Counted from the first letter of the stretch, positions 1 through 7,012 are shown. The stretch: 11,184 nucleotides of DNA from Pseudomonadota bacterium (GCA_023412995.1 JAEZQS010000295.1:1-11184), one strand, 5' to 3'. Program-made: numbers and translations. The notes: generated by a model from the sequence alone, not told the origin.

Positions 1-2082
1 ATGCCTTCCTCCGAGGCTCCCGCGATCGCGGCTGAAGCCGCTCCCACAAACACCGATGTGCCCGACCGCACCCTCGCCACCCTCCGCCAGCGCTACAACG
101 CCGCCATCCAGTCCCTCGACAGCGAAGCCTTGCAGCTCCTGCGCGACTGGCCCGCGCGCCTGAAATCCATCACCGACCAAACCACCGAATACCAGGTGCG
201 CGGCAAGGCCATCCAGGTCGAGAACTACCGCGAGTCGCTCAGCCACCAGCCGATTCCGAAGATCGCGGCGCCCACCTACCGCAGCTGGGGCGAACTGCTC
301 ACCTTCCTGCAAAAGGAAAACCTCCCGGGCGCCTATCCCTACACCGGCGGCGTCTATCCCTACCGGCGCACCGGCGAGGACCCGATCCGCATGTTCGCCG
401 GCGAAGGCACGCCCGAGCGCACCAACCGCCGCTTCCATTACCTCAGCCTCGGCCAGCCGGCCGCGCGCCTGTCGACCGCGTTCGACAGCGTGACCCTCTA
501 CGGCGAAGACCCGGCGCCGCGCCCGGACATCTACGGCAAGATCGGCAACTCCGGCGTCAACGTGCCGACGCTGGATGCGATGAAGAAGCTCTATTCCGGC
601 TTCGACCTCTGCTCGCCGACGACCTCCGTGTCGATGACCATCAACGGCCCCGCGCCGATGATCCTCGCCATGTTCATGAACACCGCGATCGACCAGCAGG
701 TGGAAAAGTACCTGCGCGAGGACGACGCGCGCTGGACCGCAGCGCAGGAGGCCATCGACGCGCTGTTCGAAGGCCGCGAGCGCCCGCGCTACGAGGGTGA
801 ACTCCCCAGGGGCAACGACGGCCTCGGCCTCGCCCTCCTCGGCGTCACCGGCGACCAGGTGGTGGACGCCGAAACCTACGCGCGCATCAAGGCGAAGACG
901 CTCTCCACCGTGCGCGGCACCGTGCAGGCCGACATCCTGAAGGAAGACCAGGCGCAGAACACCTGCATCTTCTCGACGGAGTTCGCGCTGCGCATGATGG
1001 GCGACATCCAGCAGTACTTCGTCGACAACAACGTCCGCAACTTCTACTCGGTGTCGATCTCCGGCTACCACATCGCCGAAGCCGGCGCGAACCCGATCAG
1101 CCAGCTCGCCTTCACCCTCTCCAACGGCTTCACCATCGTCGAGTACTACCTCGCGCGCGGCATGAAGATCGACGACTTCGCGCCCAACCTGTCGTGCGTG
1201 GTCTCCAACGGCCTGGACCCGGAGTACACCGCCATCGGCCGCGTCGCCCGCCGCATCTGGGCCCGCGCCATGCGCGAGCGCTACGGCGCCAGCGCGCGCA
1301 GCCAGATGATGAAGTACCACATCCAGACGAGCGGCCGCTCCCTGCACGCGCAGGAGATCCAGTTCAACGACATCCGCACCACGTTGCAGGCGCTCTACGC
1401 CCTGTTCGACAACTGCAACAGCCTGCACACCAACGCCTACGACGAGGCCATCACCACGCCCACCGAGGAAAGCGTGCGCCGCGCCGTCGCGATCCAGATG
1501 ATCATCAACAAGGAACTGGGCCTCAACTTCATCGAGAACCCGTGGCAGGGCAGCTTCGCCGTCGAGTACCTCACCGACCTCGTCGAGGAAGCCGTCTACA
1601 AGGAGTTCGAAGCCATCAGCGAGCGCGGCGGCGTGCTCGGCGCCATGGACACCATGTACCAGCGCGGCAAGATCCAGGAAGAAAGCCTCTACTACGAGCA
1701 CAAGAAGCACGACGGCAGCCTGCCGCTCGTCGGCGTCAACACCTTCCTGCCCAAGGAACACGCCGGCGACATCGTCACCGAGATCGAACTGATCCGCTCG
1801 ACCGAAGAGGAAAAGGCGCAGCAGATCACCAGCGTCCGCGGCTGGCAGAAAAACCGCAACGCCCTCGCGCCCGCAGGCGAAACCTCGCACGAACACCTGG
1901 CCGATGCCGACGAAGAGGCGCCCCTTGTCCATGACGGCCACGGCCTCCGCTACCTACAGGAAACCGCCCGCAACCGCCAGAACGTGTTCGAGGCGCTGAT
2001 GGAAGCGGTGAAGACGCACAGCCTGGGGCAGATCAGCCACGCGCTCTACGACGTGGGCGGCGAATACCGGCGCAACATGTAG
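1..2082 (+). CDS. icmF: IcmF-type isobutyryl-CoA mutase, mutase part (probably 5'-partial)
   Basis: Coenzyme-B12-dependent acyl-CoA mutase that interconverts isobutyryl-CoA and n-butyryl-CoA (related branched acyl-CoAs possible) in the cytoplasm. The 693 visible residues cover the linker (about 1–50), the TIM-barrel substrate domain and the C-terminal tail ending GEYRRNM, which I recall as the IcmF C-terminus. Substrate-pocket residues point to Icm and not methylmalonyl-CoA mutase: Phe132 in MFAGEGT where the latter has Tyr, and Gln319 in DQAQNTCIFS where it has the carboxylate-binding Arg. Other landmarks are QTSGRSLHAQ and TNAYDEAITTP. No B12-binding DxHxxG motif or GTPase P-loop is present; in fused IcmF (about 1,100 residues) both lie N-terminal, so the ATG at base 1 is probably an internal Met. 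The alternative is a split Icm large subunit. Residues 399–401 read CVV where I recall FFF in relatives. The stop lies 19 bp before the next gene, on the same strand. Confidence 0.88.
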   Translation: MPSSEAPAIAAEAAPTNTDVPDRTLATLRQRYNAAIQSLDSEALQLLRDWPARLKSITDQTTEYQVRGKAIQVENYRESLSHQPIPKIAAPTYRSWGELLTFLQKENLPGAYPYTGGVYPYRRTGEDPIRMFAGEGTPERTNRRFHYLSLGQPAARLSTAFDSVTLYGEDPAPRPDIYGKIGNSGVNVPTLDAMKKLYSGFDLCSPTTSVSMTINGPAPMILAMFMNTAIDQQVEKYLREDDARWTAAQEAIDALFEGRERPRYEGELPRGNDGLGLALLGVTGDQVVDAETYARIKAKTLSTVRGTVQADILKEDQAQNTCIFSTEFALRMMGDIQQYFVDNNVRNFYSVSISGYHIAEAGANPISQLAFTLSNGFTIVEYYLARGMKIDDFAPNLSCVVSNGLDPEYTAIGRVARRIWARAMRERYGASARSQMMKYHIQTSGRSLHAQEIQFNDIRTTLQALYALFDNCNSLHTNAYDEAITTPTEESVRRAVAIQMIINKELGLNFIENPWQGSFAVEYLTDLVEEAVYKEFEAISERGGVLGAMDTMYQRGKIQEESLYYEHKKHDGSLPLVGVNTFLPKEHAGDIVTEIELIRSTEEEKAQQITSVRGWQKNRNALAPAGETSHEHLADADEEAPLVHDGHGLRYLQETARNRQNVFEALMEAVKTHSLGQISHALYDVGGEYRRNM

Positions 2083-2101
2083 GGCGCAGCGCAGGATCTC
2101 C

Positions 2102-2611
2102 GTGGCCTTCAATGTACGCGAAATCTTCAAGGCGCTCGCCGATGCCGGTGTCGACTATGTCGTCGTCGGCGGACTGGCGGTCATCCTGCATGGCTACCTG
2201 AGGGCAACCGCCGACCTCCACATCGTGTTGGGCCTTGCGCCCGGCAATGCGCGCAGGGGTATGCAGGCGCTCGCATCCATCGGTATGCAGCCACGCCTTC
2301 CCCTCGGTCTCGAGGATTTCGCCGACGCCGGCAAGCGGCGCGAATGGCGCGACCAGCGCAACATGCAGGTGTTCCCCTTGTGGGACCCCACCAATCCGCT
2401 TCGGTCTGTCGATGTGTTCGTCGAAGAGCCCATTCCCTTCGAGCAACTTGCCGCCGAGGCAGTGACCAGGGAACTGGATGGCGTGCCGGTACGCGTTGCC
2501 AGCATCGCGCACCTGATCCAGATGAAGCGGGCCAGCGGCCGTCCCCGCGACCTCGACGACATCGACAAGCTGCAGCAGATCCGGCATACCGACCCCGGCC
2601 AGGCGCCATGA
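2102..2611 (+). CDS. MNT/AbiEii-like nucleotidyltransferase with altered catalytic motif
   Basis: A 169-residue minimal nucleotidyltransferase-fold protein, probably of the type found in toxin–antitoxin-like pairs, which transfer NMPs to RNA or protein targets. It starts at GTG 2102, with AGGA (2093–2096) five bases upstream. The Pol-beta-type core is visible: GG at 23–24, then ATADLHIVLGL at 35–45, the third-strand Asp104 in SVDVFVEEP, and the C-terminal signature MKRASGRPRDLDDIDKL. Active relatives carry D-x-D after the GG motif. Here it is Asp38-Leu-His40, so one metal-binding carboxylate is replaced, and the usual following Asp is Gly44. The protein may be catalytically impaired or may have become a regulatory or inactive paralogue. 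Its TGA overlaps the ATG of the next gene (ATGA), so the two are translationally coupled. The fold and family are well supported; substrate and biological role are not known. Confidence 0.75.
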   Translation: MAFNVREIFKALADAGVDYVVVGGLAVILHGYLRATADLHIVLGLAPGNARRGMQALASIGMQPRLPLGLEDFADAGKRREWRDQRNMQVFPLWDPTNPLRSVDVFVEEPIPFEQLAAEAVTRELDGVPVRVASIAHLIQMKRASGRPRDLDDIDKLQQIRHTDPGQAP

Positions 2612-2805
2612 CCAGCTCCAGGGCGAACTCGCCGAGCTGCACGTTCGAAGATGCGGAGCGCGAGCACCTTCGCACGGGCATCCGCCTAAGCACGGAAGCC
2701 AAGATCGCCTTTTTCGAGGAAATGATCGAACTCGCCTGGCACAGCGGTGCGCTCACGCCGGAACGGCTGGCGCTGCGCGACCGCGACGACGGTCGGCCCC
2801 GCTAG
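2608..2805 (+). CDS. Small hypothetical protein coupled to the nucleotidyltransferase
   Basis: A 65-residue acidic/helical protein starting at the ATG that shares bases with the upstream TGA (ATGA overlap) and ending at TAG 2803–2805. The core STEAKIAFFEEMIELAWHSG (about residues 28–47) looks like an amphipathic helix. It recalls short proteins that I remember sitting beside MNT-type nucleotidyltransferases, so a cognate partner or antitoxin role is an inference from context and not from a recognised domain. Translational coupling without its own Shine-Dalgarno supports co-production. In many such pairs the small gene comes first; here it is second. Codon bias continues that of the upstream gene. 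Function is unknown. Confidence 0.6.
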   Translation: MTSSRANSPSCTFEDAEREHLRTGIRLSTEAKIAFFEEMIELAWHSGALTPERLALRDRDDGRPR

Positions 2806-2930
2806 CTTATGTCCCGCCTGGCGGAACAGATCAGGCAAGCGTTCGCGGCGTTCAGCACCTGCAAGACCCCACCGCGCTGATCGGCGGCCCCAAGCTGGCC
2901 CCTACTGCAGCGATCCGTCCATCAATGCTC
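2806..2930. other. Gene-free spacer before the repeat array
   Basis: No convincing gene. A 23-codon reading frame opens at ATG 2809 and stops at 2880, without a Shine-Dalgarno. A second frame across its end reads LQDPTALIGGPKLAP, coding-like in character. This may be the stub of a gene broken by a frameshift, but it is too short to identify. The REP-bearing array begins immediately to the right. Confidence 0.4.
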
Positions 2931-2956
2931 TTGTAGGAGCCCACCCTGTGGGCGAC
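2931..2956 (+). repeat. REP element, copy 1
   Basis: TTGTAG head followed by a perfect stem, GCCCAC pairing with GTGGGC across a CCT loop, then GAC. A conserved GTAG tetranucleotide 5' of a short hairpin is the hallmark of RAYT-linked REP sequences. The 26 bp are identical to the copies at 3168 and 3401, although the surrounding repeat units have diverged. Confidence 0.8.
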
Positions 2957-3063
2957 CGCCCCACCCATCCACCGCGACGAACATGCTCTGGCCGCACCAG
3001 CTCGCGGCCCACGGCTCGTCCGTGCCCGCTTTCCCTTCAACTGCGCAGCGGGGGAAGAGCCTG

Positions 3064-3082
3064 CCCCGGACCTGATCCGGGG
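3064..3082. repeat. Hairpin inside repeat unit 1
   Basis: CCCCGGA and TCCGGGG form a 7-bp stem around a CCTGA loop. It is flanked further out by AAGAGC and GCTCTT, which could pair as an outer arm. The same composite structure recurs in unit 2, so it belongs to the dispersed repeat and is unlikely to be a gene terminator; no T-run follows. Confidence 0.6.
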
Positions 3083-3167
3083 TGCCGAAGGCGGATGGGG
3101 GCGCTCTTTGCGCAGATCCTCGGCCTCTGAACGAATGCTTCTGCGGCAATCCGGTCCAACGAAGCTG

Positions 3168-3193
3168 TTGTAGGAGCCCACCCTGTGGGCGAC
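3168..3193 (+). repeat. REP element, copy 2
   Basis: Identical over 26 bp to the copy at 2931, including the GTAG head and the GCCCAC/GTGGGC stem. It begins the second full unit and is preceded by GTCCAACGAAGC, a context almost shared with copy 3. Confidence 0.8.
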
Positions 3194-3298
3194 CACTCCA
3201 CGCATCCACCGCAACGAACATGCTCTGGGCGCACCGGGTCGCAGCCTACGGCTCGTCCGGGCCGCATTCCTTCCCCTGCGCCGCGAGGGAAGAGCCTG

Positions 3299-3317
3299 CC
3301 CCGGACCTGATCCGGGT
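3299..3317. repeat. Hairpin inside repeat unit 2
   Basis: CCCGGA (3300–3305) pairs with TCCGGG (3311–3316) around CCTGA. It is one base pair shorter than in unit 1. The outer arms GAAGAGC and GCTCTTC are a perfect 7-bp complement, so pairing is kept although the sequence between the arms has drifted. Confidence 0.55.
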
Positions 3318-3400
3318 GCCGAAGGCGGATGTGGGCGCTCTTCGCGCGAAAACCGCGATTTCACACGGGCCAATCTGCACCGCTCCATCCAACGAAGCTC

Positions 3401-3426
3401 TTGTAGGAGCCCACCCTGTGGGCGAC
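3401..3426 (+). repeat. REP element, copy 3
   Basis: Third identical 26-bp copy with GTAG head and GCCCAC/GTGGGC stem. It lies at the 3' side of the RAYT remnant and, with the inverted copy at 3463, forms a BIME-like inverted pair separated by about 37 bp. Confidence 0.8.
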
Positions 3427-3462
3427 CGCCGTCGCACAACCGCCGCGACAACCATGTTGCCG

Positions 3463-3481
3463 GTCGCGCACAGGGTGCGCC
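3463..3481 (-). repeat. Degenerate REP in inverted orientation
   Basis: Read on the minus strand it is GGCGCACCCTGTGCGCGAC, matching the REP core except for compensated stem changes: GCGCAC/GTGCGC replaces GCCCAC/GTGGGC. The paired substitutions keep the hairpin intact. It overlaps the 3' end of the RAYT homology. Orientation opposite to copy 3 fits the usual inverted REP pairs. Confidence 0.55.
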
Positions 3482-3840
3482 GGGCGGATAAGGGGATCAG
3501 GCGCACCGAATGCGTTGTGCCGATGGCTTGACCAGGGGTAGTCGCGCGGGTCGGACACCATCGCGGCACGCAGCGGATTGAGTTCGATCTAGCGGTGGCA
3601 TTGCAGCAGATGCGCGTCGCTCGCGACGAGGCAGGCCTTGTAGCGGCCTTCCCAGAGTGTGCCGGTGCGGTGGTAGGTCTGGTTGACGTAGCGGACGTAG
3701 CGTCGACCGAGTGCCTGCATCATGCGACTGACGTGCCCTGTACCGGGCGGCGTCACGAGCAGGTGAACGTGATTGGCTATCAGCACGTAGGCACGGATCG
3801 CGCAGCCTTCACGTCGGGCGATGTCGCTGAAATTCCCAAG
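3478..3840 (-). pseudogene. RAYT (REP-associated tyrosine/HUH transposase) remnant
   Basis: Intact RAYTs are single-strand HUH-type nucleases that cut and join REP palindromes. This one is broken. On the minus strand the frame gives SDIARREGCAIRAYV, then the HUH motif NHVHLLV (3754–3774), then GRRYVRYVNQTYHRTGTLWE, which carries the catalytic-helix tyrosines, then a TAG at 3591–3589. Beyond the stop the same frame continues IELNPLRAAMVSDPRDYPWS and HNAFGAPDPLIRP. In relatives I recall, the stop position is the Tyr of RYIELNP, so a single TAC/TAT to TAG change explains it. The N-terminal strand before about residue FSD is missing: upstream sequence no longer resembles the family and there is no start codon in a suitable place. 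The 3' end merges into REP sequence. The family call is firm, and inactivity is likely. Confidence 0.85.
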
Positions 3841-3864
3841 GTGACTGTGACCCCGGCTGGCGAA

Positions 3865-3883
3865 GTGGGTTGGCAAAGCCCAC
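3865..3883. repeat. Hairpin at the RAYT 5' boundary / kinase leader
   Basis: GTGGGTT and AGCCCAC form a 7-bp stem (one G·T wobble) around GGCAA, 30 bp before the kinase ATG. It sits exactly where RAYT homology is lost on the other strand, so it may be another REP-like palindrome involved in the rearrangement. It could also affect expression of the kinase leader. No T-run follows. Confidence 0.45.
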
Positions 3884-3913
3884 CGGCCCCAGCTTTTGCG
3901 CGAAACTACCCCC

Positions 3914-6900
3914 ATGCCCCCCCCACACCCCTCATTCCTCGCCGGCGGAGGCGAGGTCGGCGCCCTGATGCGGTCGACCGACTGGGCCGCCACCGCGCTG
4001 GGCCCGGCGTCGGCTTGGCCGGCGGCGCTGCGCACGGTCGTCGGCCTGATGCTGGCATCCAACCAGCCGATGTACATCGCGTGGGGGCCGCAGCGGTCCT
4101 TCCTCTACAACGATCATTACGCGCCGTTCCTGGGGGACAAGCACCCGGCGGCGCTGGGGCGGGACCTGCTTTCCGAGGTGTGGCCGGAGATCCGCGACCA
4201 GCTGGAGCCGCTGGTGGAGGCGACGCGGATTGGCGAGCCGGTGCAGGTGCCGCGGATGGAGTTGGCGCTGAACCGCCACGGCCGTCTGGAGGAGACGCAT
4301 TTTTCGTTCTTCTTCGCGCCGGTCCGCGAGGAGAACGGCACCGTGGGTGGCCTCTTCGGCTGCTGCAACGAGATCACCGAGCAGGTGATGGCGGAGCGCC
4401 GGCTTGCGCTGAGCCTCGAGCGGCACCTGCGGGTGCTGACGAACATGGAAGAGGCTTTCGTCCTGATGGACCGCGACTTCCGGGTGCTGGAGGTCAATGC
4501 GCAGACCGAGCGCCTGCTCGGGCGCCCGCGCGATGCACTGGTGGGGGCGCTGTACTGGGACCTCTATCCGGGCACGCGCGAGGCCGAACTCGGCCGCCTG
4601 TATCGCCAGGTGCTGGCGGACGGCCAGGCCGCGTCGCTGGAGTACCCGTACGGCGCGGCCGACGGAAACCCGCGGTGGTTCGAGGTGCGCGCGTTTCCCA
4701 CCGATGAAGGCATGGCGGTGCTGTTCCGCGACATCACGCGCCGGCGACTGGATGCGGCGCAGGCCGCGCTCTCGGCCGAGCGCGTGCACCTGGCCCTGGA
4801 GGCCGGCGCGATCGTTGGGACCTGGATCTGGTCGATCACCGACGACCGGATCACCGGCGACGAGCGCTTCGCACGCCTGTTCGGGCTCGACCTGCGGGAT
4901 TGCGAAGACGGCCTGGCGCTCTCCACGGTGATGCAGGCGATCCACCCGGACGATCTCGACCGGGTGAGCGCCGCCATCGACGCGGCGATGGCGAGCGGTG
5001 GCGCCTATTCCTGCGAGTACCGCGTGCGCACGCACGACGGGTCGTACGTGTGGGTCGAGGCCAACGGCCGCGTCGAGCGGGATGCCGCGGGCACGCCGGT
5101 CCGGTTTCCGGGTGTGCTGCGCGACCACTCCGAGCGCCGCCGTGCCGAACAGGAGCGCGACCGCGCCACGGTGCTGCTGCGCAGCTTCATCGAGGCGGTG
5201 CCGGGCGTGGTCTATGCCAAGGACCGCGAAGGCCGCCTGATCCTCGGCAATCGCGGCGTCGCCGAACTGCTGGGCGTGCCGCAGGAGGAATACATCGGGC
5301 GCACCGATCGCGAACTGCTGGCCGATGCCGCGCAGGCCGAGGCCGTGATGCGCAACGATCGCCGCATCATGGAATCGGGCGTTGCCGAGCAGGTGGAGGA
5401 AGAGATCCGGCTGGCCGACGGCACGCCGGCCTGGTGGTGGTCGCACAAGGCACCGATGCGGGAAAAAGGCCAGGTGGTCGGCCTGATCGGCGCGTCGGTG
5501 GACATCACCGACCGCAAGCGGATCGAACACTCGCTGCGCCTGTCCGAACAGCGCAATGCGCTCGCGCTTGGCGTGGCCCAGCTGGGCACCTGGACGCTGG
5601 ATCCGCCCACGCGCGCGCTGGGCATGGACGCGCGCACCCGGCAGATCGCGGGTGTGGACGCGCACTGCGACGGGCTCACGCTGGACGACCTCGCGCGCCG
5701 GATGCATCCCGACGACTGGCCTGCCGCGGAAGCCGCCCTGCAAGCGTCCATGGCGCCCGATGGCGATGGCCTGTTCGCGCAGGAATTCCGCCTGGCGCTT
5801 GCCGACGGGCGCGTGGTGTGGGTGCTCTGTCGCGGGCAGCGCGTGGGTGCCTCGATGATCGGCACCGTGCTCGACGTGACCGAGCGCCGGCGCATGATCG
5901 AAACCCTCGAACAGGGCGACCGCCGCAAGGACGAGTTCCTCGCGATGCTGGCGCACGAGCTGCGCAACCCGCTCGCGCCGATCGGCACCGCGGCGCAACT
6001 GCTGCGCATGGCGCCGGGCGACCAGGGCGCCGTCGGCAAGGCGGCCGACATCATCGCGCGCCAGGTGGGGCACATGACCCAGATGGTCGATGACCTGCTG
6101 GACGTGTCACGCGTGACCCGCGGCCTGGTGCAGATCGAACAGGTGCCGGTGGACCTGGGCGAGATCGTTGCCGCGGCGGTCGAGCAGGCCGAGCCGTTCC
6201 TGCAGACGCGCCGGCACCGCTTGCTGGTCGAAGTCGGCTCCGCCGCCATGCTCGTCATCGGCGACCGCCACCGGCTGGTGCAGGTCGTGTCGAACCTGTT
6301 GAACAACGCCGCCAAGTACACGCCGCCGGGCGGCACCATCGCGTTGTCCGTCGCGGCAACTGCGGACGAGGTGCACATCCGCGTGTCGGACAACGGCATC
6401 GGCATGGGCGCGGACCTCGTGCCGCATGTGTTCGACCTGTTCACCCAGGGCGAGCGCACGCCCGATCGTGCGCAGGGCGGGCTCGGCATCGGGCTCGCGC
6501 TGGTGCGCAGCATCGTGCAGCTGCACGGCGGGCAGGTTTCGGCCAGCAGTGCCGGCAGCGGGCAGGGCAGTACCTTCGTGGTGACCTTGCCGCGCGCGTC
6601 GGCGCCGGCGCTGCCCTCGCAGGCGGCGCCGGCGATCGGGCCGGATGCGCGGCGCCGGAACGTGCTGGTGGTGGACGACAACGTCGATGCCGCCACCACG
6701 CTCGCCACCGTGCTGCAGTTCCTTGGCCACCACGTCACCGTCGCCACGGACGGCTACGAGGCGCTGGCCAAGGCCGCGGAGCGAAGCGACTGGCATGCCT
6801 TCGTGCTCGACATCGGCATGCCCGACATGACCGGCCATGAACTCGCCCAGCGCCTGCGCCAGGCCATCGGGGAGCATCCGGCGCGCTTCATCGCGCTCAG

Positions 6901-7012
6901 CGGGTACGGCCAGGCCAATGACGAGGCGACGTCACGGCAGGCGGGCTTCGACCACCACCTGGTGAAGCCGGCCGATGTCGGCGAGCTGCACGCGATCCTG
7001 GTGGGTGGCTGA
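3914..7012 (+). CDS. Soluble multi-PAS hybrid histidine kinase
   Basis: A 1,032-residue sensor kinase that should autophosphorylate on His and pass phosphate to its own receiver. Approximate order: family N-terminal leader FLAGGGEVGAL with a first PAS-like domain (to 156), PAS 2 (170–280), PAS 3 (292–412), PAS 4 (419–537), PAS 5 (543–659), HisKA with His681 in AHELRNPL, HATPase with N-box NLLNNAAKY (794–802), D826 in DNGIGMG and the GLGIGLAL box, then a receiver with D921/D922, phosphoacceptor D966 in LDIGMP and K1018. All catalytic residues look intact. No membrane segment or signal peptide is seen, so it is cytosolic and its ligand is unknown. ATG 3914 is chosen; a TTG at 3896 would add six residues, and neither has a clear Shine-Dalgarno. 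No separate response regulator is nearby. It converges on the GNAT–Rnk gene, 25 bp away. Confidence 0.93.
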   Translation: MPPPHPSFLAGGGEVGALMRSTDWAATALGPASAWPAALRTVVGLMLASNQPMYIAWGPQRSFLYNDHYAPFLGDKHPAALGRDLLSEVWPEIRDQLEPLVEATRIGEPVQVPRMELALNRHGRLEETHFSFFFAPVREENGTVGGLFGCCNEITEQVMAERRLALSLERHLRVLTNMEEAFVLMDRDFRVLEVNAQTERLLGRPRDALVGALYWDLYPGTREAELGRLYRQVLADGQAASLEYPYGAADGNPRWFEVRAFPTDEGMAVLFRDITRRRLDAAQAALSAERVHLALEAGAIVGTWIWSITDDRITGDERFARLFGLDLRDCEDGLALSTVMQAIHPDDLDRVSAAIDAAMASGGAYSCEYRVRTHDGSYVWVEANGRVERDAAGTPVRFPGVLRDHSERRRAEQERDRATVLLRSFIEAVPGVVYAKDREGRLILGNRGVAELLGVPQEEYIGRTDRELLADAAQAEAVMRNDRRIMESGVAEQVEEEIRLADGTPAWWWSHKAPMREKGQVVGLIGASVDITDRKRIEHSLRLSEQRNALALGVAQLGTWTLDPPTRALGMDARTRQIAGVDAHCDGLTLDDLARRMHPDDWPAAEAALQASMAPDGDGLFAQEFRLALADGRVVWVLCRGQRVGASMIGTVLDVTERRRMIETLEQGDRRKDEFLAMLAHELRNPLAPIGTAAQLLRMAPGDQGAVGKAADIIARQVGHMTQMVDDLLDVSRVTRGLVQIEQVPVDLGEIVAAAVEQAEPFLQTRRHRLLVEVGSAAMLVIGDRHRLVQVVSNLLNNAAKYTPPGGTIALSVAATADEVHIRVSDNGIGMGADLVPHVFDLFTQGERTPDRAQGGLGIGLALVRSIVQLHGGQVSASSAGSGQGSTFVVTLPRASAPALPSQAAPAIGPDARRRNVLVVDDNVDAATTLATVLQFLGHHVTVATDGYEALAKAAERSDWHAFVLDIGMPDMTGHELAQRLRQAIGEHPARFIALSGYGQANDEATSRQAGFDHHLVKPADVGELHAILVGG

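Larger units (their letters stand above)
2931..3460 (+). repeat. Tandem array of ~235-bp composite intergenic units (2 full, 1 partial)
   Basis: Three units begin at 2931, 3168 and 3401 (periods 237 and 233 bp). Units 1 and 2 align along their whole length: GTAG-headed palindrome, then CATCCACCGC followed by GAACATGCTCTGG or its variant, then CGGCTCGTCCG, then a GGGAAGAGCCTGCC block, then a CCCGGA/TCCGGG hairpin, then a GGCGCTCTT arm. Unit 3 stays similar for about 60 bp (an ACCATGTTG block replaces GAACATGCTC) and then gives way to the RAYT remnant. Reading frames in this stretch on both strands are repeat-derived and show no protein-like character. Divergence between units shows that the duplication is not recent. 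The array probably arose by duplication of one REP-containing unit. Confidence 0.8.

Noticed and set aside
2809..2880. 23-codon gene after the small protein
   Set aside because: No ribosome site, very short and not recognisable; noted only as a possible broken gene stub.
2931..3426. CRISPR array
   Set aside because: Three identical 26-bp palindromic repeats are present, but spacing is about 210 bp and spacers are themselves repeats; no cas genes.
2852..3451. Minus-strand frames through the repeat array as proteins
   Set aside because: The repeated peptide pattern (AHRVGSY, PPSAFG) comes from the tandem DNA repeat and REP palindrome; no start signal or domain.
3840..3857. Link between the GGGGTCAC sequence on the minus strand here and the repeat at 8108
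   Set aside because: They share only a short GGGGTCA core; too little to claim the same repeat family.
3589..4077. 162-codon minus-strand frame as an intact RAYT gene
   Set aside because: Its N-terminal half lies antisense to the kinase and does not resemble RAYTs; its C-terminus is cut by the TAG at 3591. Only the homologous part is annotated, as a pseudogene.
3595..4707. 370-codon plus-strand frame spanning the RAYT remnant and kinase start
   Set aside because: Its first part is antisense to RAYT motifs and its second part is an out-of-frame Gly/Ala/Arg-rich shadow of the kinase.
3932..6073. 713-codon open frame antisense to the kinase
   Set aside because: It is a shadow of GC-rich coding sequence: composition is His/Arg/Ala/Gln-rich with no domain, while the plus strand encodes a complete kinase.
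5212..6747. 511-codon second antisense frame in the kinase
   Set aside because: Low-complexity Ser/Arg/Ala-rich translation, no motif, no ribosome site; explained by the kinase gene opposite.
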